The notes: generated by a model not told the origin, from the letters alone. Shown: positions 8,743-19,277, counted from the first letter of the stretch. The stretch: DNA of 64,000 nucleotides from Butyricicoccus pullicaecorum (GCA_021531865.1 JAFBIW010000007.1:1-64000), one strand, 5' to 3'. A program made the numbers and translations.

Positions 8743-8776
8743 AAAAAAAGGACGCGGCGGCAGGGCTGCGTCCTTT
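8743..8776 (-). terminator. Terminator of the DUF975 gene
   Basis: Arms AAAGGACGC (8747-8755) and GCGTCCTTT (8768-8776) with a 12-base loop, followed on the minus strand by a run of seven T. Confidence 0.8.
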
Positions 8777-8797
8777 CGAAAAAACAGATCTATGCGG

Positions 8798-9604
8798 TCA
8801 CAGGGGCGGCTGGTGCTCGGCGTCGGGCGTCAGCGGCGGATCGTAAACGCCGTCCATGACCCGCTCGGCGTACCAGACGAACGCCATGAGCAGGTAGGCT
8901 GCGTAAAACAGCATGCCGATGCCCAGCGTATACATGCCGAAGACCTGCCAGCCCACGAAGCTGGCGAAGAAAACGGTCAGCTCGAACCAGCGGCCCTTGA
9001 ACAGCCGGGCGGCCTGCCCCGTCGCCTTCCACGCGCCCAGCGACGGGTCGCGCACCATCAGGATATAGGCCGCGAGATAGCGCAGCACCCGGGCGGCGAA
9101 CGGGATCATCACGACGAGGGACAGCAGGCTGATCTCACCGGCAAGCTGGCTGACCGCTTCGGCCGACTCCATGATCGTGGGGTCGCGCCAGAGCCGCACG
9201 AAGGTATAGCCGAACAGAATGGCCAGCGGCGGGATCATCCACGGGATCGCGCGGACGATGACGCACAGATAGGCTTTCACGCCGCGCAGATACTGCTTGC
9301 CGTCGCCGAAGCTGGCAAACAGATCCATGACGCCCATCGGCCCGCCGTGCAGCCGATCGATGCAGTAACGCATCAGGCCGAAGAACAACGGTCCGGCGAC
9401 GAAAATCTGCACGAGCACATATAAACCCGCCGGCGGAAGCATCGCGGGAAGGGACGTGGTCAGGGCGAACGACTCGAGCAGGAGCGCGGCCGCGATGACC
9501 GGCAGGGCATAGATCAGAACCGCCGCCATGGGCTGGACAAAGCGCTCAGCGAAGCGCACCTTGGCGATGTGCTTGGCTTCCTTGCGCAGTTTGGGGTCAT
9601 ACAC
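8798..9604 (-). CDS. DUF975-type polytopic membrane protein
   Basis: The 268-residue protein has about five or six hydrophobic segments (about 27-48, 68-95, 120-142, 160-185, 215-250) and the FVAGPLFFGLMRYCIDRLHG and LFASFGDGKQYLRG features that suggest the DUF975 integral membrane family, whose function is unknown. The start is GTG at 9604 with AGGAAG about ten bases upstream. It follows the VanW/G5 gene by 20 bases and is probably in the same transcript, so an envelope role is plausible but unproven. The DUF assignment is from memory of the pattern. Confidence 0.6.
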   Translation of the reverse strand: MYDPKLRKEAKHIAKVRFAERFVQPMAAVLIYALPVIAAALLLESFALTTSLPAMLPPAGLYVLVQIFVAGPLFFGLMRYCIDRLHGGPMGVMDLFASFGDGKQYLRGVKAYLCVIVRAIPWMIPPLAILFGYTFVRLWRDPTIMESAEAVSQLAGEISLLSLVVMIPFAARVLRYLAAYILMVRDPSLGAWKATGQAARLFKGRWFELTVFFASFVGWQVFGMYTLGIGMLFYAAYLLMAFVWYAERVMDGVYDPPLTPDAEHQPPL

Positions 9605-9624
9605 GGGTCATAAACTTCCTTTCT

Positions 9625-11499
9625 TTAGCCCTCCGGATCGCCCGACGGGGCGGCGGCCGGAGCGTCGTTCCCGCCCGGCGCGGCGGGCGTTTCCGGTGCG
9701 GCGGCGGGCGTTTCGACCTTGGCCGGGCCGACCAGCACGACCTTGTCGCGCTTGCTGTAATAGGACTTGTTCGCAACCGACTTGGTGGTCTCGCCGTTGA
9801 CCGTTACATATTTATAGGTGATCGTATTGTAGCCGGTCGTGCCGGTCTGATCGACCTTGGAGGTACCGGGCGCGAGCGAATTGTCGGTCTTTTCGATCGT
9901 CGTCCACTCCTTGGTGGAGAGGATCTCGGTTTTCAGCTCGACGCTCTTGTCGTCGACCTTGGTGCCCATCAGGGTCACGCGCATCTTGCTGCCCGTGCGC
10001 TCGGCCACGACCTTGATCGGATAATCGGTGTTATTGACAAAGCGGAAATCCTTACCGCCCCACGAAACGGTCGCGTCCTCGCCGAGCGGCGTGTAGGCGA
10101 CGGTAAAGGAGTGGTTGGAGCGCTCGGTGACCTGCAGATCGGCCCGCAGCACCGCCATGTACAGGGTGGAGGAGGGCTGGCAGACGCCGCCGCCGACCTC
10201 GTCGATGACCCGGCCGCCCGAATAGGCGCCCGCGGACTTGAAGCCGCGCGCCTCGGTGCGCTCGCCCACCACCCCGTTGTACGAGAACTCGTCGCCCGGG
10301 TTGAGGATGGTGCCGTTCATGAACTTGGCGGCCAGCGTGACGTTGTTCGTGCGGTCGACGTTGCCGGTGTTCAGGCTGGTCGAGGTCGAAGCCAGCACGT
10401 CGCGGAACAGGGCGCGCTCGAGCACCTCAGCCGTGACCCTGGCCGGAGTCAGCTCGACCGGGATCGTGTAGCTGGCGGCTGAGCCGTCGCCTACGATGGT
10501 CTTGGCCTGCTCGGGATCGAGGTGCACGCCGTTCTGCTCGGGGATGATCGTCTTGCCGTCGGTCTTGTCGACCTTGGCGCTGACCGCGTCGCAGTTGACC
10601 TCGACCGCGATCGCGTCCAGATCGGGCTTCTGCGGGTCGGTTATCTGCGTCTCGACCGTGTAGGGCGTGAAATCCATCGCGGCGATCTTCTCGCGCACGG
10701 CTTCGCCCACGACCGCGCGGTCAAAATCGACGCCCGGCTTGCCCATATCGAGGATCAGATTGCTGTCCTCGAGCTTCCAGCTCGGCTCGACCGGCTCGGT
10801 CAGCGCCTGCGCGGCGACCTCGTCCAGTGCGGCGTTCAGCGCGGTGTAATTGATCGAAACGACCAGCTCGGACTGCCTGCCGCCGGTCAGCGCGCCCAGC
10901 GCGCCGCCGACCCGCTCGCCGACGCCGCCCGTATGGCCGATGGCGTAGGCCGCTTCGGCGCTGGCCTCGGCGTCGATGCCGTTCGTGACCTCAGAAATGC
11001 GGATCGGATACGCGACGCCGTTGATCTCCAAAAGCACCTGACTGCTCTCGATCAGCTCCTGCGTGCCCGCCGTGATGGCCTGCGCCGCCTCGGCGCGGCT
11101 CATGCCGCCGACCTCGACTGCGCCCGCGGTCACACCGCGAAACACGGTGTTCGTCGCGTAGGTGTAGCCGAACACGCCGCCGCCCGCCAGCAGGAGCATG
11201 GCCAGCGCCACCGTCAGACCGATGCGCAGGCCGCGGTGTCCGCGGCGGCGGGGCGCATCTTCCCAGCGTTCCTGCCAGTCCTCGCCGTCGTCGTCCGCGT
11301 CAGGCGTGTAGCCCTCGGGGGCACGGCGCTCCGGCTCAAAGACAGCCGGGTCGGGCCGCCAGACAAAATCCCCGCTTGTATCCGCAGGCGGCTGGGGTTC
11401 AGGGACGCTCGCAGACGCGTCCAGCCCCGCCTCCATGGCGCGGTACTCATTTAAAATATCGTCGACGGAAATTTCTTTCTTCTTGTTTTCGTCTTCCAT
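9625..11499 (-). CDS. Membrane-anchored VanW family protein with G5 domain
   Basis: The 624-residue protein has a 90-residue acidic cytoplasmic N-terminus, one transmembrane segment (about 92-116, LTVALAMLLLAGGGVFGYTYA), then PG_binding_4-like repeats (about 125-370), a VanW domain (about 385-500; FNxGTILNPGDEFSYN-like region, GGGVCQPSSTLY) and a C-terminal G5 domain (about 525-600), ending in an Ala/Pro/Gly tail. Topology puts the VanW and G5 parts outside the cell. G5 domains bind wall glycans, while VanW itself has no established reaction. GGGGGAG precedes the ATG and a promoter lies at 11551-11579. Confidence 0.9.
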   Translation of the reverse strand: MEDENKKKEISVDDILNEYRAMEAGLDASASVPEPQPPADTSGDFVWRPDPAVFEPERRAPEGYTPDADDDGEDWQERWEDAPRRRGHRGLRIGLTVALAMLLLAGGGVFGYTYATNTVFRGVTAGAVEVGGMSRAEAAQAITAGTQELIESSQVLLEINGVAYPIRISEVTNGIDAEASAEAAYAIGHTGGVGERVGGALGALTGGRQSELVVSINYTALNAALDEVAAQALTEPVEPSWKLEDSNLILDMGKPGVDFDRAVVGEAVREKIAAMDFTPYTVETQITDPQKPDLDAIAVEVNCDAVSAKVDKTDGKTIIPEQNGVHLDPEQAKTIVGDGSAASYTIPVELTPARVTAEVLERALFRDVLASTSTSLNTGNVDRTNNVTLAAKFMNGTILNPGDEFSYNGVVGERTEARGFKSAGAYSGGRVIDEVGGGVCQPSSTLYMAVLRADLQVTERSNHSFTVAYTPLGEDATVSWGGKDFRFVNNTDYPIKVVAERTGSKMRVTLMGTKVDDKSVELKTEILSTKEWTTIEKTDNSLAPGTSKVDQTGTTGYNTITYKYVTVNGETTKSVANKSYYSKRDKVVLVGPAKVETPAAAPETPAAPGGNDAPAAAPSGDPEG

Positions 11500-11550
11500 C
11501 GTTCATCTCTCCCCCGTCCGGGTATATTGGGAATCCTCACAGACAGTTTC

Positions 11551-11579
11551 ATTGTATGATATTTCTGCGCAGATTACAA
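11551..11579 (-). promoter_or_regulatory. Promoter of the VanW/G5 gene
   Basis: Minus strand TTGTAA (11574-11579), 17-base spacer, TACAAT (11551-11556), about 50 bases before the ATG. Confidence 0.65.
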
Positions 11580-11591
11580 CAACAATGCGGT

Positions 11592-11622
11592 AAAAAAGAC
11601 GCCGGTGCGGCCGGCGTCTTTT
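11592..11622. terminator. Terminator after ychF
   Basis: A perfect 12-bp stem (11594-11605 with 11611-11622) is flanked by A on one side and T on the other, so it can act in both directions. On the minus strand it ends the ychF transcript, upstream of the VanW promoter. Confidence 0.85.
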
Positions 11623-11632
11623 GTCATTTCTC

Positions 11633-12736
11633 TTACACGTTGAACCGGAACAGAACGACGTCGCCGTCCTGCATGACATATTCCTTGCCCTCCGAGCGGA
11701 CAAGACCCTTTTCGCGGGCCGCCGCCAGAGAGCCGCAGGCCATCAGATCGTCATAGGAGACGACCTCGGCACGGATGAAGCCGCGCTCAAAGTCGCTGTG
11801 GATCTTGCCGGCCGCCTGCGGCGCCTTGGTGCCCTTGGCGATCGTCCACGCGCGCACCTCCTGCTCGCCTGCGGTCAGGTAGCTCATCAGGCCCAGCAGG
11901 TCATAGCAGACCCGGATCAGACGATCCAGACCGGATTCCTCCAGACCCAGATCGGACAGGAACATTTCCTTTTCCTCAGGCTCCAGACTGGTGATGTCCT
12001 CCTCCAGCTTGGCGCAGATCGGCAGCACCATCGCGCCCTCGGCGTCCGCGATCTGCTGCACGGCAGTCAGGCGCTCGTTCTCGGTCTTGTCGCCGGTGAA
12101 GCCGCCCTCGTCCATATTGGCCGCGTAAATGACCTTCTTGGCGGTCAGCAGATCGGACTCGGCCATGACGCGCTGCACGTCCTCGTCGTCGGACAGGCCG
12201 GGGAAGGTGCGGGCGGTCTTGCCCTCTTCCAGATGGGCCTTGATCTGCTCGAGGATGGCGACGTCAGCCGCCAGCTTCTTGTCGGCCTTGGCCGCCTTGC
12301 GGGTGCGGTCGAGACGGCGCTCGAGGTGCTCGATGTCGGAGAGGATCAGCTCGAGGTTGATGGTCTCGATGTCACGCGCCGGATCGACCGAGCCGTCGAC
12401 ATGGACGATGTTCTCGTTGTCAAAGCAGCGCACGACGTGAACGATCGCGTCGACCTCGCGGATGTGGGACAGGAACTTGTTGCCCAGGCCCTCGCCCTTG
12501 GACGCGCCGCGCACCAGACCGGCGATATCGACGAACTCGACGACGGCCGGGGTGGTCTTCTTCGCGTGATACAGGTCGGTCAGGGGCTGGAGCCGGTAAT
12601 CGGGTACGGCGACCATGCCGACGTTGGGGTCGATCGTGCAGAACGGATAGTTCGCGCTTTCCGCGCCCGCGTTGGTGATCGCGTTGAACAGGGTTGACTT
12701 GCCCACGTTGGGCAGACCCACAATGCCTAATTTCAT
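11633..12736 (-). CDS. ychF: Obg-family redox-regulated ATPase YchF
   Basis: The 367-residue protein begins [20 protein letters not shown], a P-loop with the Obg/YchF signature, followed by [19 protein letters not shown]. Residues about 1-275 are the nucleotide-binding core with a coiled-coil insert (about 125-200), and about 280-367 the TGS domain. YchF prefers ATP over GTP and acts in translation fidelity and the oxidative stress response. AGGAGG lies before the ATG and a TTGCTT/TATAAT promoter is at 12775-12803. It is monocistronic. Confidence 0.97.
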   Translation of the reverse strand: MKLGIVGLPNVGKSTLFNAITNAGAESANYPFCTIDPNVGMVAVPDYRLQPLTDLYHAKKTTPAVVEFVDIAGLVRGASKGEGLGNKFLSHIREVDAIVHVVRCFDNENIVHVDGSVDPARDIETINLELILSDIEHLERRLDRTRKAAKADKKLAADVAILEQIKAHLEEGKTARTFPGLSDDEDVQRVMAESDLLTAKKVIYAANMDEGGFTGDKTENERLTAVQQIADAEGAMVLPICAKLEEDITSLEPEEKEMFLSDLGLEESGLDRLIRVCYDLLGLMSYLTAGEQEVRAWTIAKGTKAPQAAGKIHSDFERGFIRAEVVSYDDLMACGSLAAAREKGLVRSEGKEYVMQDGDVVLFRFNV

Positions 12737-12774
12737 ATGATCTTCCTCCGAAAAAGGTTTTTTTCTAAAATAAT

Positions 12775-12803
12775 ATTATATCAGATGGATTGGGGAAAAG
12801 CAA
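12775..12803 (-). promoter_or_regulatory. Promoter of ychF
   Basis: Minus strand TTGCTT (12798-12803), 17-base spacer, TATAAT (12775-12780) with a TG extension (TGATATAAT). Confidence 0.75.
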
Positions 12804-12830
12804 CGGATATCGGTGCGCTCCCCCGGCCGG

Positions 12831-13643
12831 TCAGCCATGGGTGACAAAGAAAACGGCCTGAAGCTGATCGCCAAACATGGTGCAGCCCGTTTTGATGATC
12901 ATGATGCCCAGTACGACAAAGATCAGGTACCGCACAACCTTGCCGCCGCCCCTGAGCGCCATGCGCGCCCCCACCTGATAGCCCAGAATGGCCACGATGA
13001 GCGCCGGGATGCCCACCGCGAACAGCACCTGTCCGTGGATCAGGTAGACGACAAGCGCCGAAATGTTGGACGCGAAATTGACCACCTTGGCGCTGCCCGA
13101 GGCCGACAGCAGACCCCAGCCCAGCACGGTCGAGAACGCAATGATGAGGAAGGTGCCCGTGCCCGGGCCGACCAGACCGTCATACGTGCCGATCACAAGG
13201 CCGATCGCAAAGGCCTGCGTCATCGTTTTCCGGTCATGATCGTCCACCGGTCTGTCCTCGGACACGCCCAAATCGCGCCGCATCGCGACGAACACCGCCA
13301 CGCAGGGCAGTACGACGACCATGATCTGGTTGAGCCGCTCGTCCGGAATCCACATCTGCACCTGTGCGCCGATGGGCGAGCCGATCAGCGCGCCCGCCGC
13401 CGCGATCAGGCTGATGCGCAGGTGCACCTTGCCCGATTTCAGAAAGCGCAGAAGCGAGGACAGCGTGCCGAACGAGGCCGCGAATTTGTTTGTCGCCGCC
13501 GCGACGTGCGGCGGGAGCACCATCATATAGGCGGGCAGCGAGATCAGTCCGCCGCCGCCCGCGATCGAATCGACCACCGCGCCCAGAAACACCAGCGGCA
13601 GAACGACCAGCCAGATGTGCCAATACTGTTCGATGAATGCCAT
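12831..13643 (-). CDS. TSUP (TauE/SafE) family transporter
   Basis: The 270-residue protein has eight predicted membrane segments in two homologous halves. Each half starts with a Gly-rich loop; the first reads DSIAGGGGLISLPAYM and the second LVIGTYDGLVGPGTGTFL. This is the hallmark of the TauE/SafE/YfcA family, which exports sulfite, sulfoacetate or other small organic anions. The specific substrate cannot be read. The start at 13643 follows AAAGGGG. Longer in-frame starts would add a hydrophilic 50-residue extension lying over the promoter at 13699-13727, so they were rejected. Confidence 0.88.
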   Translation of the reverse strand: MAFIEQYWHIWLVVLPLVFLGAVVDSIAGGGGLISLPAYMMVLPPHVAAATNKFAASFGTLSSLLRFLKSGKVHLRISLIAAAGALIGSPIGAQVQMWIPDERLNQIMVVVLPCVAVFVAMRRDLGVSEDRPVDDHDRKTMTQAFAIGLVIGTYDGLVGPGTGTFLIIAFSTVLGWGLLSASGSAKVVNFASNISALVVYLIHGQVLFAVGIPALIVAILGYQVGARMALRGGGKVVRYLIFVVLGIMIIKTGCTMFGDQLQAVFFVTHG

Positions 13644-13698
13644 ATCCCCCAAAATCCCCTTTGATTCCATATTGCGGCGCATTGCCGCACTGTTTATC

Positions 13699-13727
13699 AG
13701 TATAGCCGCTTCCCTGCCGCTTTGCAA
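13699..13727 (-). promoter_or_regulatory. Promoter of the TSUP gene
   Basis: Minus strand TTGCAA (13722-13727), 17-base spacer, TATACT (13699-13704), about 56 bases before the ATG at 13643. Confidence 0.65.
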
Positions 13728-13831
13728 GCGGAATCCGACCCATTCTCCCGCTTTTCGGCGTTTTTCGTCCAATTCCGAAACATCAGGAGACAAAACTGTA
13801 TCAGTTCACCAAAAGTTCACAGGCTCTTCCC

Positions 13832-13860
13832 TTGACAAATACAACATATGGGACTAAAAT
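13832..13860 (+). promoter_or_regulatory. Promoter of the M23 peptidase gene
   Basis: TTGACA (13832-13837), exactly 17 bases, TAAAAT (13855-13860); near-perfect sigma-A consensus about 38 bases before the start codon. Confidence 0.85.
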
Positions 13861-13897
13861 AACCAACGTTATCGAAATTTGACCGGAAGGAGGCCGC

Positions 13898-15202
13898 ATG
13901 CGCGGCATGAACAGAAATCAAAACCCGCTTTCGCCGTCGTGTCCGGATTTTGACCCGAACGCGGCGTTTTCCCCCTTCGCACGGCTGCGTGCGTTTTATT
14001 TTGACCATTTATACCGGCCGCTCGACTGGGTGCGCGCCCGCATGGACGCCATCCGCGCAAGCCGCATCCAGTCCGCCGCGCTCTGCTTCGGCGTGCTGGC
14101 CGTCCTGCCCTTTGCTTACGCGATGTGTCCGGCTGCTCTGGTCTCGGTCGGCGGACAGCCCATCGGCGCGGCGGCCGACGCAGCCACGGCACAGGCGGTC
14201 GCGGCTGCGATCCAGTCCGATCTGGACATAACGACCGGCGGCACGGGCACGCTGGGCGCAGACCTCGACTGCCGCACCGGCTTTGTGCTGAAATCGGACG
14301 TGCTGGACGCGGATGACCTGCGGCAGGCCATTCTGGACGCTTTGAACGGGGTGAGCGACCTCGCCGCCATTCTGGTCAGCGGTGAGCCGGTCGTCTACTG
14401 TGACTCGACCGCCGACGCCGAAACCGCGATCGACGCGGTGCGCGTGGCCTATCAGGAGGGCAACGAGGACACAAGCCCGGTCTTTCTCGAACCGATCACG
14501 GTGCGCACGATGGCGGCGCCGTCCGACTATGCCGCCCAGCGCGGCGTCGCGGCAAGTGAGCTGACGAGCGCGGTCGATGTGCGCGTTTATGAAACGGTGT
14601 CCTACACCGAGGCCATCCCCTACGAGACCGTAACCCGCGAAAACGTCGAAATGCCGGTCGATGAGACCGCCGTTGTGCAGGAGGGCCGCTCGGGCGAGGC
14701 CGCGGTCAACGCGCAGGTCGTCAAGATCAACGGCAAGGTACGGGAGCGCACGATCGTCAGCCGCGCCGTGCTGGCCGAGCCGCAGAAGCGCATCGTTGAG
14801 ATCGGCACCAAGAAGCCGGGCGTCGGCTCGGGCACGCTGGCCTGCCCGCTCGCAGATTACACCCTGACCTCGGGCTTCCAGACCGAGACCCGCGCCCGTC
14901 ATGCGGGCGTCGATCTGGGCGTACCCACCGGCTCGACCGTCATGGCCGCTGACGACGGCCGGGTCATCGTCGCCGAATGGTCGGACAGCTACGGCTATTA
15001 CGTCGTGCTCGACCACGGCAACGGGATGCAGACCCTGTACGCCCACAACAGCGGCCTGACCGTACAGGCGGGCGACACGGTGCAAAAGGGCGATCAGATT
15101 GCCATTTCAGGCAGCACGGGCAACAGCTCGGGCCCGCACGTGCACTTCGAGGTGCACAAGGACGGCGTCGCCGTCGATCCGGCGGCCTACGTCGCGTTCT
15201 GA
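13898..15202 (+). CDS. Membrane-anchored G5/M23 peptidoglycan endopeptidase
   Basis: The 434-residue protein has a cytoplasmic N-terminus of about 55 residues, one membrane segment (about 62-82), a linker region, a G5-type domain (about 230-300; SYTEAIPYETVTRENVEMP) and a C-terminal M23/LytM domain (about 320-432). The zinc ligands are visible in RHAGVDLG and HVHFEVH, with ALYAH-like TLYAHNSG between them, so the enzyme looks active on peptide cross-links outside the membrane. The ATG at 13898 follows AAGGAGG; a second ATG three codons later is possible. It is monocistronic, with its own promoter and terminators. Confidence 0.93.
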   Translation: MRGMNRNQNPLSPSCPDFDPNAAFSPFARLRAFYFDHLYRPLDWVRARMDAIRASRIQSAALCFGVLAVLPFAYAMCPAALVSVGGQPIGAAADAATAQAVAAAIQSDLDITTGGTGTLGADLDCRTGFVLKSDVLDADDLRQAILDALNGVSDLAAILVSGEPVVYCDSTADAETAIDAVRVAYQEGNEDTSPVFLEPITVRTMAAPSDYAAQRGVAASELTSAVDVRVYETVSYTEAIPYETVTRENVEMPVDETAVVQEGRSGEAAVNAQVVKINGKVRERTIVSRAVLAEPQKRIVEIGTKKPGVGSGTLACPLADYTLTSGFQTETRARHAGVDLGVPTGSTVMAADDGRVIVAEWSDSYGYYVVLDHGNGMQTLYAHNSGLTVQAGDTVQKGDQIAISGSTGNSSGPHVHFEVHKDGVAVDPAAYVAF

Positions 15203-15224
15203 CCGCTTTTTCCCTGCGTGTTTG

Positions 15225-15296
15225 AAACCGTCTTTCCATGTGAAAGGCGGTTTTTTGCATAAAAAAGGACGGTTTTCAATTGAAACCGTCCTTTTA
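15225..15296. terminator. Two tandem terminator hairpins between convergent genes
   Basis: The first hairpin (arms 15225-15236 and 15242-15253) is followed by TTTTTT on the + strand. The second (15261-15296) is a longer A/T-flanked inverted repeat usable in both directions. They separate the M23 gene from the convergent flavodiiron gene. Confidence 0.85.
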
Positions 15297-15311
15297 TTGC
15301 ATTTATAACAC

Positions 15312-16430
15312 TCAGCCGCGATAGAGCTGACGGCGTGCCGGGAGCACCTCCCAGCCCAGACCCTCAAGCACCTCGGAGACCTGCTTGGTCGCCTCGCCGC
15401 TCCAGCCGTAGGAGCCGTAGGCCATGCCGACGCGGTTCTTGGGCTTGAGACCCTTGAGGTAGGTCAGGAAGGCCGCGACGGTGGGCATCATGGTGTTGTT
15501 CAGGGTGGATGCGCCCACAAAGATATACTTCGCGTCCACGATGTCGCCCATGACCGCCGAATAATGCTCGTCCTTCAGGCAGTGTACGTGCACATGCATA
15601 CCCTGCGCCTCGTACTCGGCGCAGATCTTGCGGGTCATCTCAGCCGTCGAACCCCACATGGAATCATAAACCATGACGACCTTGTTCGGGTCGGTCTCGT
15701 TCTTCGCCCAGCGGCTGTACGCGTTCACCATATTGGGGATGAACTTGCGCAGCATGACGCCGTGCGAGGGGCAGATGAGCGAGATATCGAGTGCGGAGGC
15801 CGCCTTGAGCAGATTTCCAACCTGCATGCCGAAGGGCAGGACGATGTTGCCGTAGTAGTCGATCGCACGCTCCATCAGGCGCTCGTAGCCCAGCTCGTCG
15901 TCATAGGTGACCGGAGCGCAGATGTGCTGGCCGAACGCATCGTTCGAGAACAGGATCTTCTCCTCCTCGAGGTAGGTCAGCATGGAATCCGGCCAGTGCA
16001 CCATGGGCGCGGGGATGAACTTGAAGGTGTAGCTGCCGGTGTTCAGGGTATCGCCCAGCTTGACGAGGTGGCAGTTGCCCTCCCAGCCGTAGTACGCCTT
16101 GAGGCCCTTCTGCGCGCCTGCGGTGCAGTAGACCTCGAGGTTGGGGCAGCGCTCGATGAGCGCCGGGAACGAACCGGAGTGATCCGGCTCGATGTGGTTC
16201 TGGATCAGGATGTCGATCTGATCGAGCGGGCAGATTTCCTCCACGTTGCGGAAAAATTCCTCGGTGAAGGCGGCCTTGACGTTGTCGATCAGGATGCGCT
16301 TCTCCCCGTCGATGACGAGGTAAGTATTGTATGTCGCGCCGAACGGGGTCGCGTAGCCATGGAAAATGCGTACCTCAGGGTCGCGCGCGCCGACAGCATA
16401 GATGTTGTCACGAATCTTGATTGCGGACAT
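15312..16430 (-). CDS. FprA-type flavodiiron protein
   Basis: The 372-residue protein joins a metallo-beta-lactamase-like diiron domain (1-245) to a flavodoxin domain (250-372). Iron ligands H79, E81, D83 and H84 (NHIEPDHSG), H145 (MVHWPDS) and D164 (FSNDAFG) are present, so the site is intact. These enzymes reduce O2 to water and/or NO to N2O in anaerobes, taking electrons from rubredoxin. The fused flavin reductase-rubredoxin at 30682 is a plausible donor. The gene lies 21 bases behind secA and is probably co-transcribed; AAGGAG precedes the ATG. Confidence 0.95.
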   Translation of the reverse strand: MSAIKIRDNIYAVGARDPEVRIFHGYATPFGATYNTYLVIDGEKRILIDNVKAAFTEEFFRNVEEICPLDQIDILIQNHIEPDHSGSFPALIERCPNLEVYCTAGAQKGLKAYYGWEGNCHLVKLGDTLNTGSYTFKFIPAPMVHWPDSMLTYLEEEKILFSNDAFGQHICAPVTYDDELGYERLMERAIDYYGNIVLPFGMQVGNLLKAASALDISLICPSHGVMLRKFIPNMVNAYSRWAKNETDPNKVVMVYDSMWGSTAEMTRKICAEYEAQGMHVHVHCLKDEHYSAVMGDIVDAKYIFVGASTLNNTMMPTVAAFLTYLKGLKPKNRVGMAYGSYGWSGEATKQVSEVLEGLGWEVLPARRQLYRG

Positions 16431-16451
16431 AATTGATCTCTCCTTATCGTA

Positions 16452-19196
16452 TTACGGCTCGTTTCGACCGCAGCACTTTTTATATTTCAGGCCGCTGCCG
16501 CACGGGCAGGGGTCGTTCCGGCCAACCTTCTTGGCGACGCGCTTGGGCTGCTGCTTGACGCTGCCGTCATCCGCGCCCGAGGCGGCGGTCTCCTTGGCGA
16601 CCTGTTCACGCTTGGGCTGCTCCTGGGTGCGCACCTGCGCTAAGAAGATCATGCGGACGGTGTCCTCGCGGATCGCATCGACCATCGCGTCGAACATATC
16701 GAAGCCCTCGCGCTTGTACTCGACGACCGGGTCGTGCTGGGCATAGGCGCGCAGGCCGATGCCGTTGCGCAGCTCGGTCATCGCGTCGATGTGATCCATC
16801 CACTTGGTATCGACGTTGCGCAGCAGGACGACGCGCTCGAGCTCACGCATGACGGGCGAGGTCAGCATTTCCTCCTTGGCGGCGTAGATCTTGTGCGCCT
16901 GATCCTTGAGCACGTTTGCAAGCTGGTCGCGGGTCAGGTCGTCCAGTTCGTCGTCGGTGAAGGTGCAGTCGTTCAGGCCGAGGAACAGGCCGAGGAAGGG
17001 ACGGCGGACGGCCTCGATCATCTCCTGCGTGATCATGGTGTGCTCACCGATGGCGGCGTGCACCGCGTTTTCGATCGTCGAGTCGATCATGGACAGGATG
17101 TTCTGGCTGACGTCCTCACCCGAGAGCACCTGCAGGCGCTGCTTGTAGATGGTCTCGCGCATGGTGTTCATGACGTCGTCATATTCCAGAACGTGCTTAC
17201 GGGTGGAGAAGTTGCGGCCTTCGACCTTCTTCTGGGCGTTTTCGATCGCGCCCGAGAGGATCTTCTGGTCGATCGGCTCGTCGTCCGGGATGCCCAGCGT
17301 CTCCATCATCTTCTGGATGCGCTCCGAACCGAACAGGCGCATCAGGTCATCCTCCATCGAGATATAGAAGGAGGATTCGCCCGGATCGCCCTGACGGCCG
17401 GCACGGCCGCGGAGCTGGTTATCAATGCGGCGGGACTCGTGGCGCTCGGTGCCCAGAATAAACAGGCCGCCGGCGGCGCGGACGGTCTCCGCGTCCTTGC
17501 GCACCTGCTCGCCGTATTCGTCCAGCAGCTCCTTATAGCGGGCGCGGGCGGCGAGGATTTCCTCGTTGTCGGTGTCGGCGTAGCCGGTGGCTTCGACGAT
17601 CAGCTCCTCCGGATAACCCTCGCGGCGCATCTGGGTGGTCGCCATCTGCTCATCGTTGCCGCCCAGCTTGATATCGGTACCGCGGCCGGCCATGTTGGTC
17701 GCGATCGTGACCGCGTAGGGCTTACCGGCCTGTGCGACGATCTCGGCCTCCTGCTCATGGTACTTGGCGTTCAGGACGGTGTGCTTGATGCCCTTCTTCT
17801 TGAGCATCGCGGAAAGCTCCTCCGATTTTTCGATCGAGACCGTGCCGACCAGAATGGGCTGACCCTTGGCGTGGCATTCCTCGATGCGCTTGATCGTGGC
17901 GAGCAACTTGCCGTGCTCGTTTTTATAGACCGCGTCCGGGTTGTCCTTACGGATGACCGGGCGGTTGGTCGGGATCTCGATGACGTCGAGCTTGTAGATC
18001 GAGCGGAATTCCTCCTCCTCGGTCAGAGCGGTACCGGTCATGCCGGACAGCTTGCCGTAGAGGCGGAAGAAGTTCTGGAAGGTGATGGTCGCAAGGGTCT
18101 TGGACTCGTGCTGTACCTTGACGCCCTCCTTGGCCTCGATGGCCTGATGCAGACCCTCGTTGTAGCGGCGGCCGAACATCAGACGGCCGGTGAACTCATC
18201 GACAATGATGATCTGTCCCTCGCGCACGACGTAATCAATGTCGCGCTGCATGACGCCGTGCGCCTTGATCGCCTGATTGATGTGGTGCATGAGGGTGGTG
18301 TTCTCCGGGTCGGAGAGATTTTCGATCTTGAAATAGGCCTCGGCGCGGGCCTGACCCTTGGGGGTCAGGGTGGCGGTACGCGCCTTCTCGTCGACGATGT
18401 AGTCGGCCTCGATGTCATCCTGTTCCTCCTTGGCGTCGACCTCCTTGACGCGCAGGGCGTGCAGGGTACGCGCGAAGCGGTCGGCCATCTGGTACATGAC
18501 CGAGGATTCCTCGCCCTGACCCGAAATGATCAGCGGGGTACGCGCCTCGTCGATCAGGATGGAGTCGACCTCGTCGACGATGGCGAAGGCGTGGCCGCGC
18601 TGGACGCGCTGGCTCATATAGATCGCCATGTTGTCGCGCAGGTAGTCAAAGCCGAACTCGTTGTTCGTGCCGTAGGTGATGTCGGCCTCGTACATCGCCT
18701 TGCGATCCTGCGGCGGCACGGCGTGGATGACCAGACCGGTCGTCAGGCCGAGGAAGCGGTAGACCTTGCCCATCCACTCGGAGTCGCGCTTGGCGAGGTA
18801 GTCATTGACCGTGACGATATGCACGCCCTTGCCGGTCAAGGCGTTCAGGTAGGCCGGGAGGGTGGCGACGAGCGTCTTGCCCTCGCCGGTCTTCATCTCG
18901 GCGATCCGCCCCTGATGGAGCACGATGCCGCCGATAACCTGCACGCGGTAATGCCGCATGCCCAGCACGCGGTCAGCCGCCTCGCGGACGGTCGCAAACG
19001 CCTCGGGCAGGAGGGAATCGAGCGATTCGCCGTCCTGATAGCGCTTTTTAAATTCGTCTGTCTTGCCGCGCAGCTCGGCATCGGACAGCTTCCGGTATTC
19101 GTCCTCGAGCGCCATGACCTTATCCGCGATCGGATAGATCTTCTTCAGCTCGTGGCTCGAATGGGTACCGAAAATTTTTTCCAGAAATCCAGCCAT
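16452..19196 (-). CDS. secA: Preprotein translocase ATPase SecA
   Basis: The 914-residue motor drives secretion through SecYEG. Visible are the Walker A region MKTGEGKT, the Walker B-like [15 protein letters not shown], the helicase motif [20 protein letters not shown] and the C-terminal SEC-C zinc motif [15 protein letters not shown], which binds SecB or ribosomes. Length and domain order are normal. It is transcribed from an extended -10 promoter at 19269. FprA follows in the same direction. Confidence 0.98.
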   Translation of the reverse strand: MAGFLEKIFGTHSSHELKKIYPIADKVMALEDEYRKLSDAELRGKTDEFKKRYQDGESLDSLLPEAFATVREAADRVLGMRHYRVQVIGGIVLHQGRIAEMKTGEGKTLVATLPAYLNALTGKGVHIVTVNDYLAKRDSEWMGKVYRFLGLTTGLVIHAVPPQDRKAMYEADITYGTNNEFGFDYLRDNMAIYMSQRVQRGHAFAIVDEVDSILIDEARTPLIISGQGEESSVMYQMADRFARTLHALRVKEVDAKEEQDDIEADYIVDEKARTATLTPKGQARAEAYFKIENLSDPENTTLMHHINQAIKAHGVMQRDIDYVVREGQIIIVDEFTGRLMFGRRYNEGLHQAIEAKEGVKVQHESKTLATITFQNFFRLYGKLSGMTGTALTEEEEFRSIYKLDVIEIPTNRPVIRKDNPDAVYKNEHGKLLATIKRIEECHAKGQPILVGTVSIEKSEELSAMLKKKGIKHTVLNAKYHEQEAEIVAQAGKPYAVTIATNMAGRGTDIKLGGNDEQMATTQMRREGYPEELIVEATGYADTDNEEILAARARYKELLDEYGEQVRKDAETVRAAGGLFILGTERHESRRIDNQLRGRAGRQGDPGESSFYISMEDDLMRLFGSERIQKMMETLGIPDDEPIDQKILSGAIENAQKKVEGRNFSTRKHVLEYDDVMNTMRETIYKQRLQVLSGEDVSQNILSMIDSTIENAVHAAIGEHTMITQEMIEAVRRPFLGLFLGLNDCTFTDDELDDLTRDQLANVLKDQAHKIYAAKEEMLTSPVMRELERVVLLRNVDTKWMDHIDAMTELRNGIGLRAYAQHDPVVEYKREGFDMFDAMVDAIREDTVRMIFLAQVRTQEQPKREQVAKETAASGADDGSVKQQPKRVAKKVGRNDPCPCGSGLKYKKCCGRNEP

Positions 19197-19268
19197 AGTG
19201 TCAAAAGCCTTTCTTTAAGCATGCCGCCGGGCGGGCGGCGAAATGATCATGATGATATGCCAACTGAT

Positions 19269-19277
19269 ATTATACCA
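19269..19277 (-). promoter_or_regulatory. Extended -10 promoter of secA
   Basis: Minus strand TGGTATAAT (TG-N-TATAAT) about 70 bases before the secA ATG. The hexamer 17 bases upstream, TTCCAT, is a poor -35, so the promoter probably relies on the TG extension. Confidence 0.6.
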